Assembly (NCBI GenBank): GCA_004298295.1
Contig: SCUH01000037.1
Location: 1 to 21,415 of the forward strand
Reading direction: 5' to 3'
DNA from: Betaproteobacteria bacterium
GTDB lineage: Bacteria > Pseudomonadota > Gammaproteobacteria > Burkholderiales > SG8-39
Length of the DNA stretch: 21,415 bases
Part shown: positions 1 through 7,306 of the stretch, piece by piece
Layout of the letters: every line of letters begins with the position of its first letter
How positions within the stretch are numbered: the first letter of the stretch is position 1
Program-made: the position numbers and the translations under genes
Notes under the pieces: model-generated
Databases searched by the model: none
What the model saw: the letters and a program-made list of their open reading frames with translations, nothing else
Told to the model about the DNA's origin: nothing

Positions 1-1
1 C

Positions 2-259
2 TTCCAGATCAATCCGGCGCCGTTCTGCCTGCTCGACGAGGTCGATGCGCCGCTCGACGACGCCAACACGGTGCGCTTCTGCGAACTGGTGCGCAGGATG
101 TCGGCGCAGACCCAGTTCCTGTTCATCACCCACAACAAGATCACCATGGAACTGGCGGCGCAGCTGATCGGCGTCACCATGCCCGAACCCGGTGTCTCGC
201 GCGTGGTGGCGGTGGACATCGACGAGGCGCTGCGCCTGCGCGAGGAACTCGCGGCCTGA
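2..259 (+). CDS. smc: Chromosome segregation ATPase SMC, C-terminal end (partial)
   Basis: This is the last 85 codons of an SMC protein, read in frame from base 2 and cut by the left edge of the window. SMC dimers with ScpA/ScpB organise and condense the chromosome through an ABC-type ATPase head. The fragment shows the Walker B and D-loop part of the C-terminal half-head: PAPFCLLDEVDAPLDDAN, with the Asp-Glu pair for ATP hydrolysis, then FLFITHNKITMELA, the H-loop region, and a typical short tail ending in a TGA stop. A gap of 31 bases separates it from zipA on the same strand. The smc-zipA-ligA order is common in betaproteobacteria. The identity is near certain, but the coiled-coil and N-terminal parts lie outside the window. 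Confidence 0.95.
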   Translation, partial: FQINPAPFCLLDEVDAPLDDANTVRFCELVRRMSAQTQFLFITHNKITMELAAQLIGVTMPEPGVSRVVAVDIDEALRLREELAA

Positions 260-290
260 GCCGCGGCGGACCGCGCGGCGGGGCAGCCCC

Positions 291-1304
291 ATGACCGAAC
301 TCCAACTCGGACTGCTCGTCTTTGGCGCCGTGGTGGTGGCTGGGGTGTTCGCCTACAACCGGCTGCAGGAACGCAGTGCACGGCGCGCCGCGGAACGCGT
401 GTTCCGCTCGGCAGCGGGTGATGCGCTGCTCGGCGAGCCGCCCGCCGCTTGCAGGGAGCCCGGCGCGCCCGAAACCCGGCCGCCGCCCGAGCGCAGCGCA
501 ACCTTGCCAGCGGTCGCATTGCCCGATGCGTGCATCGATTACGTGGTGGAGCTTGCGTTCGAGCCGCCGGCTCCGGCCGGACAGCTGCTCGAACTCTGGA
601 AGGTCCATGAGCACCGCTACGCCCGACGCGCCCTGCTCGCCTGCAGTGCCGATGGCGTGCATTGGTCCCGGCTGCCATCGGCCGAGGGTAACGCGCAGGT
701 GCTGCAGGCGGGCCTGCAGCTGGTCTCGCGCGACGGCCCGGTGGACGAAGCCGAGCTGATCGAGTTCCGCGCCGCGCTGGACAGCCTCGCGGCTGCCAGC
801 GGCGCGGGCATCGCGGCGCCGGAGATGCGCCAGGCGGTGGAGCAGGCGCGCGCACTGGATGCGTTTTGCGCCGATGCCGACATCCAGGTCGTGTTTCACG
901 TCATGCCGATGCCCGGTACCGGGTTTGACGAACTCGCGGTGGGCGGCGCGGCGGAGCAGGCCGGACTGGCGCTCGAAGCCGACGACCGCTACACGCTGCG
1001 GGATGATGATGACCGCGAAATGTTTTCGCTCGCCTGGCGCGACGGCGCCGGCGGCGCGGGGGGATTGTCGATCACGCTCGATGTGCCGCGCGCGCCCGGC
1101 GGACGCGGCAGCTTCCACGCCATGGCGCGCTGCGCACGCCAGCTCGCCGCGACGCTCGGTGGCGCGCTGGTGGACGACAACGGCCAGGTGCTCGACGAGC
1201 GCGCGCTCGCGGCGATCGCGGCGCAGCTCGATGCCGTGCACGCGGCGTTTGCCGCCAGAGGCATCGACCCCGGCAGCGCGGTGGCACTACGGCTGTTCTC
1301 CTGA
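291..1304 (+). CDS. zipA: Cell division protein ZipA
   Basis: This 337-residue membrane protein is a probable ZipA, which tethers FtsZ to the inner membrane and supports early divisome assembly. The N-terminus (MTELQLGLLVFGAVVVAGVF) is a single membrane anchor with almost no periplasmic part. It is followed by a basic stretch (RLQERSARRAAERVF) and a Pro/Ala-rich linker to about residue 80. The rest is the FtsZ-binding domain, recognisable by VVFHVMPMPGTGFDEL and the terminal region with FHAMARCARQLAATLGGALVDD. The ATG at 291 was chosen because it places the hydrophobic anchor at the extreme N-terminus; longer in-frame extensions overlap smc. The stop is 3 bases before the ligA ATG, so the two are probably translationally coupled. 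GC content and codon use are host-like, unlike the ligA body. Confidence 0.85.
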   Translation: MTELQLGLLVFGAVVVAGVFAYNRLQERSARRAAERVFRSAAGDALLGEPPAACREPGAPETRPPPERSATLPAVALPDACIDYVVELAFEPPAPAGQLLELWKVHEHRYARRALLACSADGVHWSRLPSAEGNAQVLQAGLQLVSRDGPVDEAELIEFRAALDSLAAASGAGIAAPEMRQAVEQARALDAFCADADIQVVFHVMPMPGTGFDELAVGGAAEQAGLALEADDRYTLRDDDDREMFSLAWRDGAGGAGGLSITLDVPRAPGGRGSFHAMARCARQLAATLGGALVDDNGQVLDERALAAIAAQLDAVHAAFAARGIDPGSAVALRLFS

Positions 1305-1307
1305 GCG

Positions 1308-3650
1308 ATGCCGGTGCCGAGGCAGGCGCGCGAACGCGCCGAGCAGCTGCGACGGGAGATAAGACACCACGATCATCTCTACTACGATTTAAATCGCCCT
1401 GAGATCTTGGATCTCGTATACGACCGCCTTTTTGAGGAACTCTCGCAGCTCGAACACGATTACCCTGAATTGTCCAGCCCTGACTCACCAACACAAAGGG
1501 TCGGAGGTCGCCCCGGGGCAAAGTTCAAGAAAGTCCGTCATCGAGTTCCTATGCTTTCACTTGAATTTGCATATGATGAAGGTCGAATACGCAAGTTTGA
1601 TGAAGGCATTCGCAATAAATTGCAGTGCGAAATCGTGGAGTATTCCGCCGAACCCAAGTTTGATGGCGTAGCCGTAGCGCTAACATATGAAAACGGCGAC
1701 CTCGTTCGAGGGGCAACACGCGGGGACGGCGAAGTGGGCGAGGATGTCACTCGCAACCTACAAACGTTAGGAAATATTCCGAAGCACCTTCCCCTCCACG
1801 CAACAGTTCCAACCATTGAAGTTCGTGGTGAAGTAGTAATGCTTAAGCAGGATTTTGAGAACTTGCAGAACAATCAGCGCGAGGCGGGAGAAGCAGAATC
1901 ACCGAATCCACGAAACGCCGCCGCTGGAAGTTTGCGACAACTGGATCCGGCGATTACGGCAAAGCGGAATTTGCATTTCTTCGCGTATGCAGCGATCGCC
2001 GACGACAAGTGGCATTGGGCAACGCACTCACAGTCACTTGCGACACTTAAGACACTCAACTTTACGGTTGCGACCGAATGCAAGGTGGTGAAGGGGATTC
2101 AGGGGCTTCTTGAGTACTTCGACTGGCTGGGTGAGCGAAGGCACAAGTTACGTTACCAAATTGACGGTGCCGTCTTCAAAGTAGATGACCTGAGCGCTCA
2201 ACGTCGACTAGGTTTTCGCGCGCGCGAGCCGCATTTCGCTATCGCGCGCAAGTATCCACCTGAGCAAAAAGAGACCCGTGTACTTGAAATCACGGTTCAA
2301 GTGGGTCGCACAGGAACGCTCACACCGGTGGCCAGATTAGAGCCTGTGTTTGTTGGTGGCGCAAAGATAGAAAACGCCACGCTGCACAACGAAAGGGAAC
2401 TACGCGCAAAGGACATCAGAATTGGGGATGCCGTCCTAGTTCAACGTGCTGGCGATGTAATTCCAGAAGTCGTTTCGGTAATACTGGACAAACGACCCGC
2501 CAGCACAACCGCGTTCGAGATGCCAAATAGATGTCCTATCTGTCACTCAGCAGTAATTAGGCATGAAGACGAAGTGGCTGTTCGGTGTTCTGGCGGACTT
2601 TATTGCCCTGCGCAACGCAAACAAGCGTTGATTCACTACGCGTCACGTCGCGCAATGAATATTCTTGGACTCGGTGAGCAGATTATTGATGTGCTTGTCG
2701 ATGACATTGGCATCGAGGCGCCAGCAGACCTATACAACTTGGGTGAGCACGCGTGGATCTGGCTGCTCCGAACCAAACCAGACGCGAAGTTGAAGGACGC
2801 CCTTAAGGGCGCAGGTAAACCCGGTGTGCACTACGTAGCATTTCTCGCCAAAGCGGCAACAATGGGATTTTCTGAGTCTTCTACGCTCGCCGACATAGAT
2901 AAGCAATTGGCACATAGCAGAGGTGCCGGTAGGCGCGCGCAATTGCAAGAGCTGCATATATTGGCACTTGGCGCATGTCCTAAGACGGCTTTAGTTGCCA
3001 CCTCGGGAAAGACACGTTCCCGCTTAGGGGAACGGGATGCATACAAATTAGCAGAGGAAGTTGAGAATTCCAAACGTCTACCGCTATCACGATTCATTTA
3101 TGCCTTGGGTATTCGTCATGTTGGCGAGGAAATAGCGAAATTGCTGGCGAATGAATACAAGTCCTTGGACAGATTCATACGGCAGGATTGGATGTCGATC
3201 CTGCAAGAGAAGAACAGAATCAAGAGCGAAAATGAAAAACGACGTCGTAGAAATGAAGAACTTATTGCCGAGCCTTTGCGTGGGATCGGCAAAGAAATTC
3301 TGGAGAGTCTTACTGGATTCTTTGCGGAAGAACACAATCGGGATGCCATAAAGAAGCTTCGCGAAGCGGGTGTCGCGCCAGAAGCGGTGAGTGAGACTGC
3401 TCGGGAAGCCGGCGGAATCTTGCAGGGCAAGCGTTTTCTCTTTACAGGAACCCTCGATTCGATGACTAGGGAGGAGGCAGAAGCCCGTGTTCGGCAGCTT
3501 GGGGGTGATGTTGCGAGTGGCGTGTCAAAGTCTTTGAATTTCCTAGTTGCTGGTAACAAGCCAGGTAGTAAGTTAGCGAAAGCTAGTGAACTCGACATCA
3601 CGATCCTTGACGAGCAAGGCTTTCGGGCCCTTGTGTATCCGGCTGAGTAG
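1308..3650 (+). CDS. ligA: NAD-dependent DNA ligase LigA, enlarged and mosaic
   Basis: LigA seals DNA nicks using NAD+ in replication and repair. At 780 residues it is about 110 longer than the usual 670. Domain order is normal: Ia domain (HHDHLYYDL, near 20-45); adenylation domain with active-site Lys117 in EPKFDG, EVRGE at about 171-175, DGAVFKV at 287-292 and ARKYPPE near 313; OB fold; a four-cysteine zinc site (Cys409, 412, 427, 433); HhH region; and BRCT (about 703-778). All catalytic residues I checked are present, so it should be active. Two insertions interrupt the HhH region, about 84 residues within 484-573 and about 23 lysine/arginine-rich residues near 630-652. The first 17 or so codons are GC-rich like the host; after about 1360 GC drops sharply (21 of 60 bases at 1561-1620) and TTA, ATA and AGA codons appear. 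The start is 3 bases after zipA with no clear ribosome binding site. No other ligA is visible here. Confidence 0.95.
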   Translation: MPVPRQARERAEQLRREIRHHDHLYYDLNRPEILDLVYDRLFEELSQLEHDYPELSSPDSPTQRVGGRPGAKFKKVRHRVPMLSLEFAYDEGRIRKFDEGIRNKLQCEIVEYSAEPKFDGVAVALTYENGDLVRGATRGDGEVGEDVTRNLQTLGNIPKHLPLHATVPTIEVRGEVVMLKQDFENLQNNQREAGEAESPNPRNAAAGSLRQLDPAITAKRNLHFFAYAAIADDKWHWATHSQSLATLKTLNFTVATECKVVKGIQGLLEYFDWLGERRHKLRYQIDGAVFKVDDLSAQRRLGFRAREPHFAIARKYPPEQKETRVLEITVQVGRTGTLTPVARLEPVFVGGAKIENATLHNERELRAKDIRIGDAVLVQRAGDVIPEVVSVILDKRPASTTAFEMPNRCPICHSAVIRHEDEVAVRCSGGLYCPAQRKQALIHYASRRAMNILGLGEQIIDVLVDDIGIEAPADLYNLGEHAWIWLLRTKPDAKLKDALKGAGKPGVHYVAFLAKAATMGFSESSTLADIDKQLAHSRGAGRRAQLQELHILALGACPKTALVATSGKTRSRLGERDAYKLAEEVENSKRLPLSRFIYALGIRHVGEEIAKLLANEYKSLDRFIRQDWMSILQEKNRIKSENEKRRRRNEELIAEPLRGIGKEILESLTGFFAEEHNRDAIKKLREAGVAPEAVSETAREAGGILQGKRFLFTGTLDSMTREEAEARVRQLGGDVASGVSKSLNFLVAGNKPGSKLAKASELDITILDEQGFRALVYPAE

Positions 3651-5085
3651 CACCCTGGGGACGTCTATGCACGATGACGACGCACAACCACGCAGTGCTC
3701 GATTCGACCATACGGGCGGTCCCGTCGCCCACGTGGACAAAGATTACACTTCCCGAACGGCCTGAATTTGGGGCGAGTTCTGATGTCACTTTCCTCAATC
3801 GCCGGTCCAATAGCGGTGATCGATGTGGAGACAACGGGGTTATTCCCGTTCCACCATGATCGTGTAATCGAAGTGGCTGCCGTTATTGTGCGAGCTGACG
3901 GTGGCATTGAACGTGAGTTCGTATCGCTGGTAAACCCTGCGCGGGATATCGGGCCGAGCCGCGTCCACGGATTGACCTCGGAAGACATTCTCCACGCACC
4001 GCAATTTTCGGAGATTGCGGCACTGATGTTGGAGACGCTAGCTGGCACCGTTGCCATAGCTGCTCACAACGTTCGCTTCGATCGCCAATTCTTGGAGAGT
4101 GAATTCGCACGACTGGGAAGCCAGTTACCTGAATGCTTCAGCATTTGCACGATGCAACTGGCGGGAGGCGGGAAGTTAACAGACTGCTGTCGTGACTATG
4201 ACATTTCACTAGAAGGCGAAGCCCATCATGCTCTTGCAGATGCTCGTGCTGCCGCTCGGCTGTTGACATGCCTTCTTGCCGATCAACCTAGATTGGTTCA
4301 GAAGCTTCGTCAGCTATCGCCAATTCAATGGCCAACTGTTCCTAAGATTGAGGCGCAACCAGTCACACGTGATGAATCCCGTTGTCGCCAAGCAGAACTG
4401 CCGACCTTCATGCAACGTCTTCTCGGACGAAGACGCGATCACGCCCTGCCGGACGCTAGCGACGGCGCAATAATTGCGTACGGAGCACTGCTTGACCGCG
4501 CGTTGGAAGATCGTCAAGTGGACGACATTGAATCCGACGCACTGGTGGAAACGGCCGCAAAATGGGGGTTAAGCACAGACCAAATAGACCATGCGCACCG
4601 CGACTATCTGAACCAACTTGCCGTCGCTGCCGTGGCTGATGGAAGCGTCTCGGATACGGAACGACGCGATCTGAAGCTTGTCGCACGGTTGCTTGGCCAA
4701 ACCAAACGCGATTTGGACGAGGTGCTCAACGAGGCCACCGCGATCCTATGCGAGACGCACCGCGATTTGGTTGCAGCTCCAGCAGGGGAGTCAAGTCTGC
4801 TGGGGATGCGTGTATGTTTCACGGGTCAGCTGCAGTGTCAGTATTCCGGGCAGTTGATTTCTCGTGAATTGGCAGAAGAGCTTGCCGCCAAAGCCGGCCT
4901 GGTCGTGATGGACTCTGTTACCAGGAAGTGTGATCTGCTTGTCTTGACCGACCCACACTCACAGTCCGGAAAAGCCAAGAGGGCGCGGCAATATGGCATT
5001 CGGATCATGCACGAACCCGTTTTCTGGAAGGCGATCGGCGTTCGTCTCTGAAGGGCACTTTGCGATGGCCCCTTACAATTGATAC
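1360..5085. other. Low-GC segment, probable horizontally acquired replacement
   Basis: Base composition changes sharply inside ligA near 1360 and returns to host values between the exonuclease stop (5051) and about codon 12 of galU. My counts: 21 G+C of 60 at 1561-1620, 33 of 60 at 4141-4200, and 46 of 60 at 16381-16440 for comparison with the host. The segment carries most of ligA and one exonuclease gene, both on the plus strand. I saw no integrase, transposase, terminal inverted repeat or obvious flanking direct repeat. The absence of leftover GC-rich ligA sequence before galU argues for replacement by homologous recombination in the conserved ligA 5' end rather than simple insertion. The ligA part is poorer in GC than the exonuclease part, so it may be composite. 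Confidence 0.65.
3783..5051 (+). CDS. DEDDh exonuclease with TerB-like and BRCT domains
   Basis: This 422-residue protein joins three domains. Residues 8-165 are a DnaQ-like 3'-5' exonuclease: ExoI VIDVETTGL with Asp14 and Glu16, ExoII AHNVRFDRQF with Asp100, and ExoIII HHALADA with His148 and Asp153, so all four metal ligands and the catalytic His are present. Residues 225-325 are helical and resemble a TerB-like region (VAAVADGSVSDTERRDLKLV, with the acidic DG.....E pattern). Residues 336-420 are a BRCT domain starting LLGMRVCFTGQL. The likely role is trimming DNA ends in repair or proofreading; the substrate is unknown. The ATG at 3783 was preferred over an in-frame TTG at 3768 because the first exonuclease strand follows directly and a weak GGGGCGAG lies upstream. 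The 132-base gap after ligA holds only a weak overlapping frame and no convincing promoter. GC is about 55% in the stretch counted. It is not the replicative epsilon subunit, which lacks these extra domains. Confidence 0.85.
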   Translation: MSLSSIAGPIAVIDVETTGLFPFHHDRVIEVAAVIVRADGGIEREFVSLVNPARDIGPSRVHGLTSEDILHAPQFSEIAALMLETLAGTVAIAAHNVRFDRQFLESEFARLGSQLPECFSICTMQLAGGGKLTDCCRDYDISLEGEAHHALADARAAARLLTCLLADQPRLVQKLRQLSPIQWPTVPKIEAQPVTRDESRCRQAELPTFMQRLLGRRRDHALPDASDGAIIAYGALLDRALEDRQVDDIESDALVETAAKWGLSTDQIDHAHRDYLNQLAVAAVADGSVSDTERRDLKLVARLLGQTKRDLDEVLNEATAILCETHRDLVAAPAGESSLLGMRVCFTGQLQCQYSGQLISRELAEELAAKAGLVVMDSVTRKCDLLVLTDPHSQSGKAKRARQYGIRIMHEPVFWKAIGVRL

Positions 5086-5088
5086 GAC

Positions 5089-5964
5089 ATGATCCAATCT
5101 AAGAAAATCAGAAAGGCAGTGTTTCCGGTGGCGGGCCTGGGCAGCCGCTTTCTCCCGGTGACCAAGGCAAGTCCCAAGGAAATGCTGCCGGTCGTCGACA
5201 AACCGCTCATCCAGTACGCGGTGGAGGAGGCCGCCGCCGCAGGCATCACCGACATGGTCTTCGTCACCGGCCGCAACAAGCGCGCGATCGAGGACCACTT
5301 CGACCGGGTCCACGAACTGGAAAGCGAGCTGACGGCCAAAGGCAAGACCGACCTGCTGGAGCTCGTGCGCGGGGTGCTGCCGACGGGCTGCCGCTGCATC
5401 TACATCCGCCAGGCCGAGCCGCTCGGGCTCGGGCACGCGGTGCTCTGCGCGCAGCCGGTGGTCGGCGACGAGCCCTTCGCGGTGCTGCTCGCCGACGACC
5501 TGATCGACGCCGAGCCGCCGGTCATGCGCAGCATGTGCGAGCGCTTCGCCGCCGAGGGCTGCGCGCTGCTGGGTGTTGAGGACGTGCCGCAGGCGAATAC
5601 CGCGAGCTACGGCATCGTGATCCCTGCCGACGCGAACGCTGCGGTGACGGCTATCACCGGCATCGTCGAGAAACCGGATCCGGCGACGGCGCCTTCGACG
5701 CTTGCCGTGGTGGGGCGCTACGTGCTCACGCCGGCAATCTTCGCGTTGCTCGCGGATGCGCAGCCCGGGCGCGGCGGCGAAATCCAGCTGACCGACGCGA
5801 TCGCACGCCTGCTCGCCCGGGAGCGCGTGCTGGCGCAGCGCCTGCATGGCCGGCGCTACGATTGCGGCTCGAAGCTCGGATACCTGCAGGCGAGCGTGGA
5901 ATTCGGCCTGCGCCATCCGGAGACGGGCGCCGAGTTCGGGCGCTATCTGGCGCAGCGCGGATGA
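5089..5964 (+). CDS. galU: UTP-glucose-1-phosphate uridylyltransferase
   Basis: GalU makes UDP-glucose from UTP and glucose-1-phosphate, supplying capsule, LPS and glycan synthesis in the cytoplasm. The 291-residue length is typical. The nucleotide-binding signature AVFPVAGLGSRFLPVTKASP follows the start directly, with EMLPVVDKPLIQYAVEEA, PLGLGHAVLCA, the metal-site LLADDLID and GIVEKPDP in order, and YDCGSKLGYLQA near the end. The start at 5089 fits family N-termini, which begin only a few residues before KAVFPVAG. The first 12 or so codons are AT-rich and lysine-rich, after which GC returns to the host level, so the 3' edge of the foreign block lies here or just upstream. TTACAAT at 5073-5079 looks like a -10 box but has no matching -35 element and sits very close to the start. 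Confidence 0.96.
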   Translation: MIQSKKIRKAVFPVAGLGSRFLPVTKASPKEMLPVVDKPLIQYAVEEAAAAGITDMVFVTGRNKRAIEDHFDRVHELESELTAKGKTDLLELVRGVLPTGCRCIYIRQAEPLGLGHAVLCAQPVVGDEPFAVLLADDLIDAEPPVMRSMCERFAAEGCALLGVEDVPQANTASYGIVIPADANAAVTAITGIVEKPDPATAPSTLAVVGRYVLTPAIFALLADAQPGRGGEIQLTDAIARLLARERVLAQRLHGRRYDCGSKLGYLQASVEFGLRHPETGAEFGRYLAQRG

Positions 5965-6006
5965 ACACGCCCTGCGTGGGCGATTTCCGGCGCACCGGGT
6001 ATTGAC

Positions 6007-6567
6007 ATGACAGCCGATACGCCCGAACTGAAGGATGCCTGGCGCTTCCTGGAGAATTCCGACCCGATCGCGAGCGCGCAGGAAGTCGAGGCCGCGATCC
6101 GCCGCATCGCCGCCGAGATCGAAGCGCAGCTGGCCGCCGCGTACCCGCTAGTGCTCGTGCTGATGCGCGGCGCCGTGGTGTTCGCGGGGCAGCTGCTGCC
6201 GCGGCTGCGCTTTCCGCTCGAGCTCGACTATGTGGACGTTTCGCGCTACGGCGCCGGGACACAGGGCGGAGCGCTCGCCTGGCGCGTTGCGCCTGGCGGC
6301 AATGTCCGAGCGCGCGCAGTGCTGGTTCTCGACGATATCCTCGATGGCGGCCAGACGCTGGGCGCGATCCGCGACCGCGTGCTCGCGCTCGGCGCGGCGA
6401 GCTTCCACTGCGCGGTGCTGGCGGACAAGCAGCTTGCTCAGGCAAAGCCGATCGCCGCCGATTTCGTCGGTCTGCGCATTCCGGATCGCTTCGTCTTCGG
6501 TTGCGGCATGGATGCCTGCGGCCAGTGGCGCAATCTGCCCGAGATCCGTGCCATGAGGGGCCGCTGA
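6007..6567 (+). CDS. Hypoxanthine-guanine phosphoribosyltransferase
   Basis: This 186-residue type I phosphoribosyltransferase probably converts hypoxanthine and guanine with PRPP to IMP and GMP. The PRPP-binding loop is VLVLDDILDGGQTL (residues 105-118). The pyrophosphate loop region reads VLMRGAVVFAG (about 51-61), DYVDVSRYG (74-82) covers the flexible-loop start, and VGLRIPDRFVFGCGMD (about 154-169) matches the purine-binding C-terminal strand of HPRT enzymes. A lysine (DKQ, residue 141) is in the usual base-contact position. The gap from galU is 42 bases, and mtnP starts one base after its stop. The product of mtnP, hypoxanthine, is this enzyme's substrate, which supports a hypoxanthine preference over xanthine or adenine. 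Exact base specificity cannot be proven from sequence. The start has no strong ribosome binding site. Confidence 0.88.
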   Translation: MTADTPELKDAWRFLENSDPIASAQEVEAAIRRIAAEIEAQLAAAYPLVLVLMRGAVVFAGQLLPRLRFPLELDYVDVSRYGAGTQGGALAWRVAPGGNVRARAVLVLDDILDGGQTLGAIRDRVLALGAASFHCAVLADKQLAQAKPIAADFVGLRIPDRFVFGCGMDACGQWRNLPEIRAMRGR

Positions 6568-6568
6568 C

Positions 6569-7306
6569 ATGCTGGCGGTGATCGGCGGCAGCGGCCTGTC
6601 GCAGCTTGCCAGCCTCGAAGTGACCGAGCGCAAGGCGATGGCGACGCCCTACGGCGAACCCTCGGGACCGCTCACCATCGGGCGCCTGGACGGCCATGCG
6701 CTGGTGTTCTTCGCGCGCCACGGCTACGGGCACACCATCGCGCCGCACGAAGTCAATTATCGCGCCAACCTCTGGGCACTGAAGAGCGCAGGCGTCGACG
6801 CGGTGGTCTCGATCGCTTCGGTAGGCGGCATCCGGCGCGACCTCCGGCCCGGTGCGCTGGTGCTGCCGCACCAGATCATCGACTACACCTGGGGCCGGCG
6901 CGCCACGTTCTTCGAAGGCGCGGGCGCCCCCGTGACGCACATCGATTTCACCGAGCCGTATTCCGGCGCACTGCGCGCGCGCCTGCTGCGGGCCGCCGCC
7001 GCGTGTGGCGAAACGCTGCTCGACGGCGGAGTCTATGCGGCAACGCAAGGCCCGCGCCTGGAGAGCGCCGCGGAGATCGACCGCCTGGAGCGCGACGGCG
7101 CCGACATGGTCGGCATGACGGGCATGCCGGAAGCCGCATTGGCGCGCGAGCTCGAGCTGGAGTACGCGGCGCTCGCCGTCGTCGCCAATCAGGCGGCGGG
7201 GCGCGGCGAGAGCGCGCACAGCGTTTCGCTCGAGCGCATCGAAGCGGTGCTCGGCGCGGCCATGGCGCGCGTGCGCAACATCGTTGCACGGCTGGCTGCC
7301 GGATGA
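6569..7306 (+). CDS. mtnP: S-methyl-5'-thioinosine phosphorylase
   Basis: This 245-residue member of the MTA/purine nucleoside phosphorylase family probably cleaves methylthioinosine with phosphate to hypoxanthine and methylthioribose-1-phosphate, a route used in place of direct MTA cleavage. Family marks are AVIGGSGL at the N-terminus, FARHGYGHTIAPHEVNYRAN (49-68), the Gly-rich SVGGIRRDLRPG, GVYAATQGPRLESAAEI (154-170) and MVGMTGMPEAALARELE (180-196). Where adenine-specific MTA phosphorylases carry two aspartates in the base pocket, this protein has VVANQAAG with Asn207 and Ala209, which fits a 6-oxopurine base. It is packed between the phosphoribosyltransferase (one base gap) and def (4-base ATGA overlap). 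The alternative is a general MTA phosphorylase; the pocket residues and the neighbour make thioinosine more likely. Confidence 0.88.
   Translation: MLAVIGGSGLSQLASLEVTERKAMATPYGEPSGPLTIGRLDGHALVFFARHGYGHTIAPHEVNYRANLWALKSAGVDAVVSIASVGGIRRDLRPGALVLPHQIIDYTWGRRATFFEGAGAPVTHIDFTEPYSGALRARLLRAAAACGETLLDGGVYAATQGPRLESAAEIDRLERDGADMVGMTGMPEAALARELELEYAALAVVANQAAGRGESAHSVSLERIEAVLGAAMARVRNIVARLAAG

Noticed and set aside
174..1241. Minus-strand open frame opposite zipA
   Set aside because: It is antisense to zipA, has no domain, and shows the Arg/His-rich make-up of a shadow frame.
3674..3859. Small plus-strand frame of 61 codons between ligA and the exonuclease
   Set aside because: It overlaps the start of the exonuclease gene in another frame, lacks a ribosome binding site and resembles nothing known.
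5051..5079. Possible terminator (AAGGG/CCCTT) and TTACAAT -10 box before galU
   Set aside because: The hairpin is only four to five pairs with no T run, and the -10-like box has no -35 element at a usable distance and would start transcription almost at the ATG.
1360..5085. Insertion sequence or integrative element as the source of the low-GC block
   Set aside because: No transposase, integrase, terminal inverted repeat or target duplication was found, and the block contains the ligase itself rather than interrupting one.
5968..5982. Short inverted repeat (CGCCC/GGGCG) after galU
   Set aside because: It has only five pairs, with no T run; such repeats are expected by chance in this GC range.
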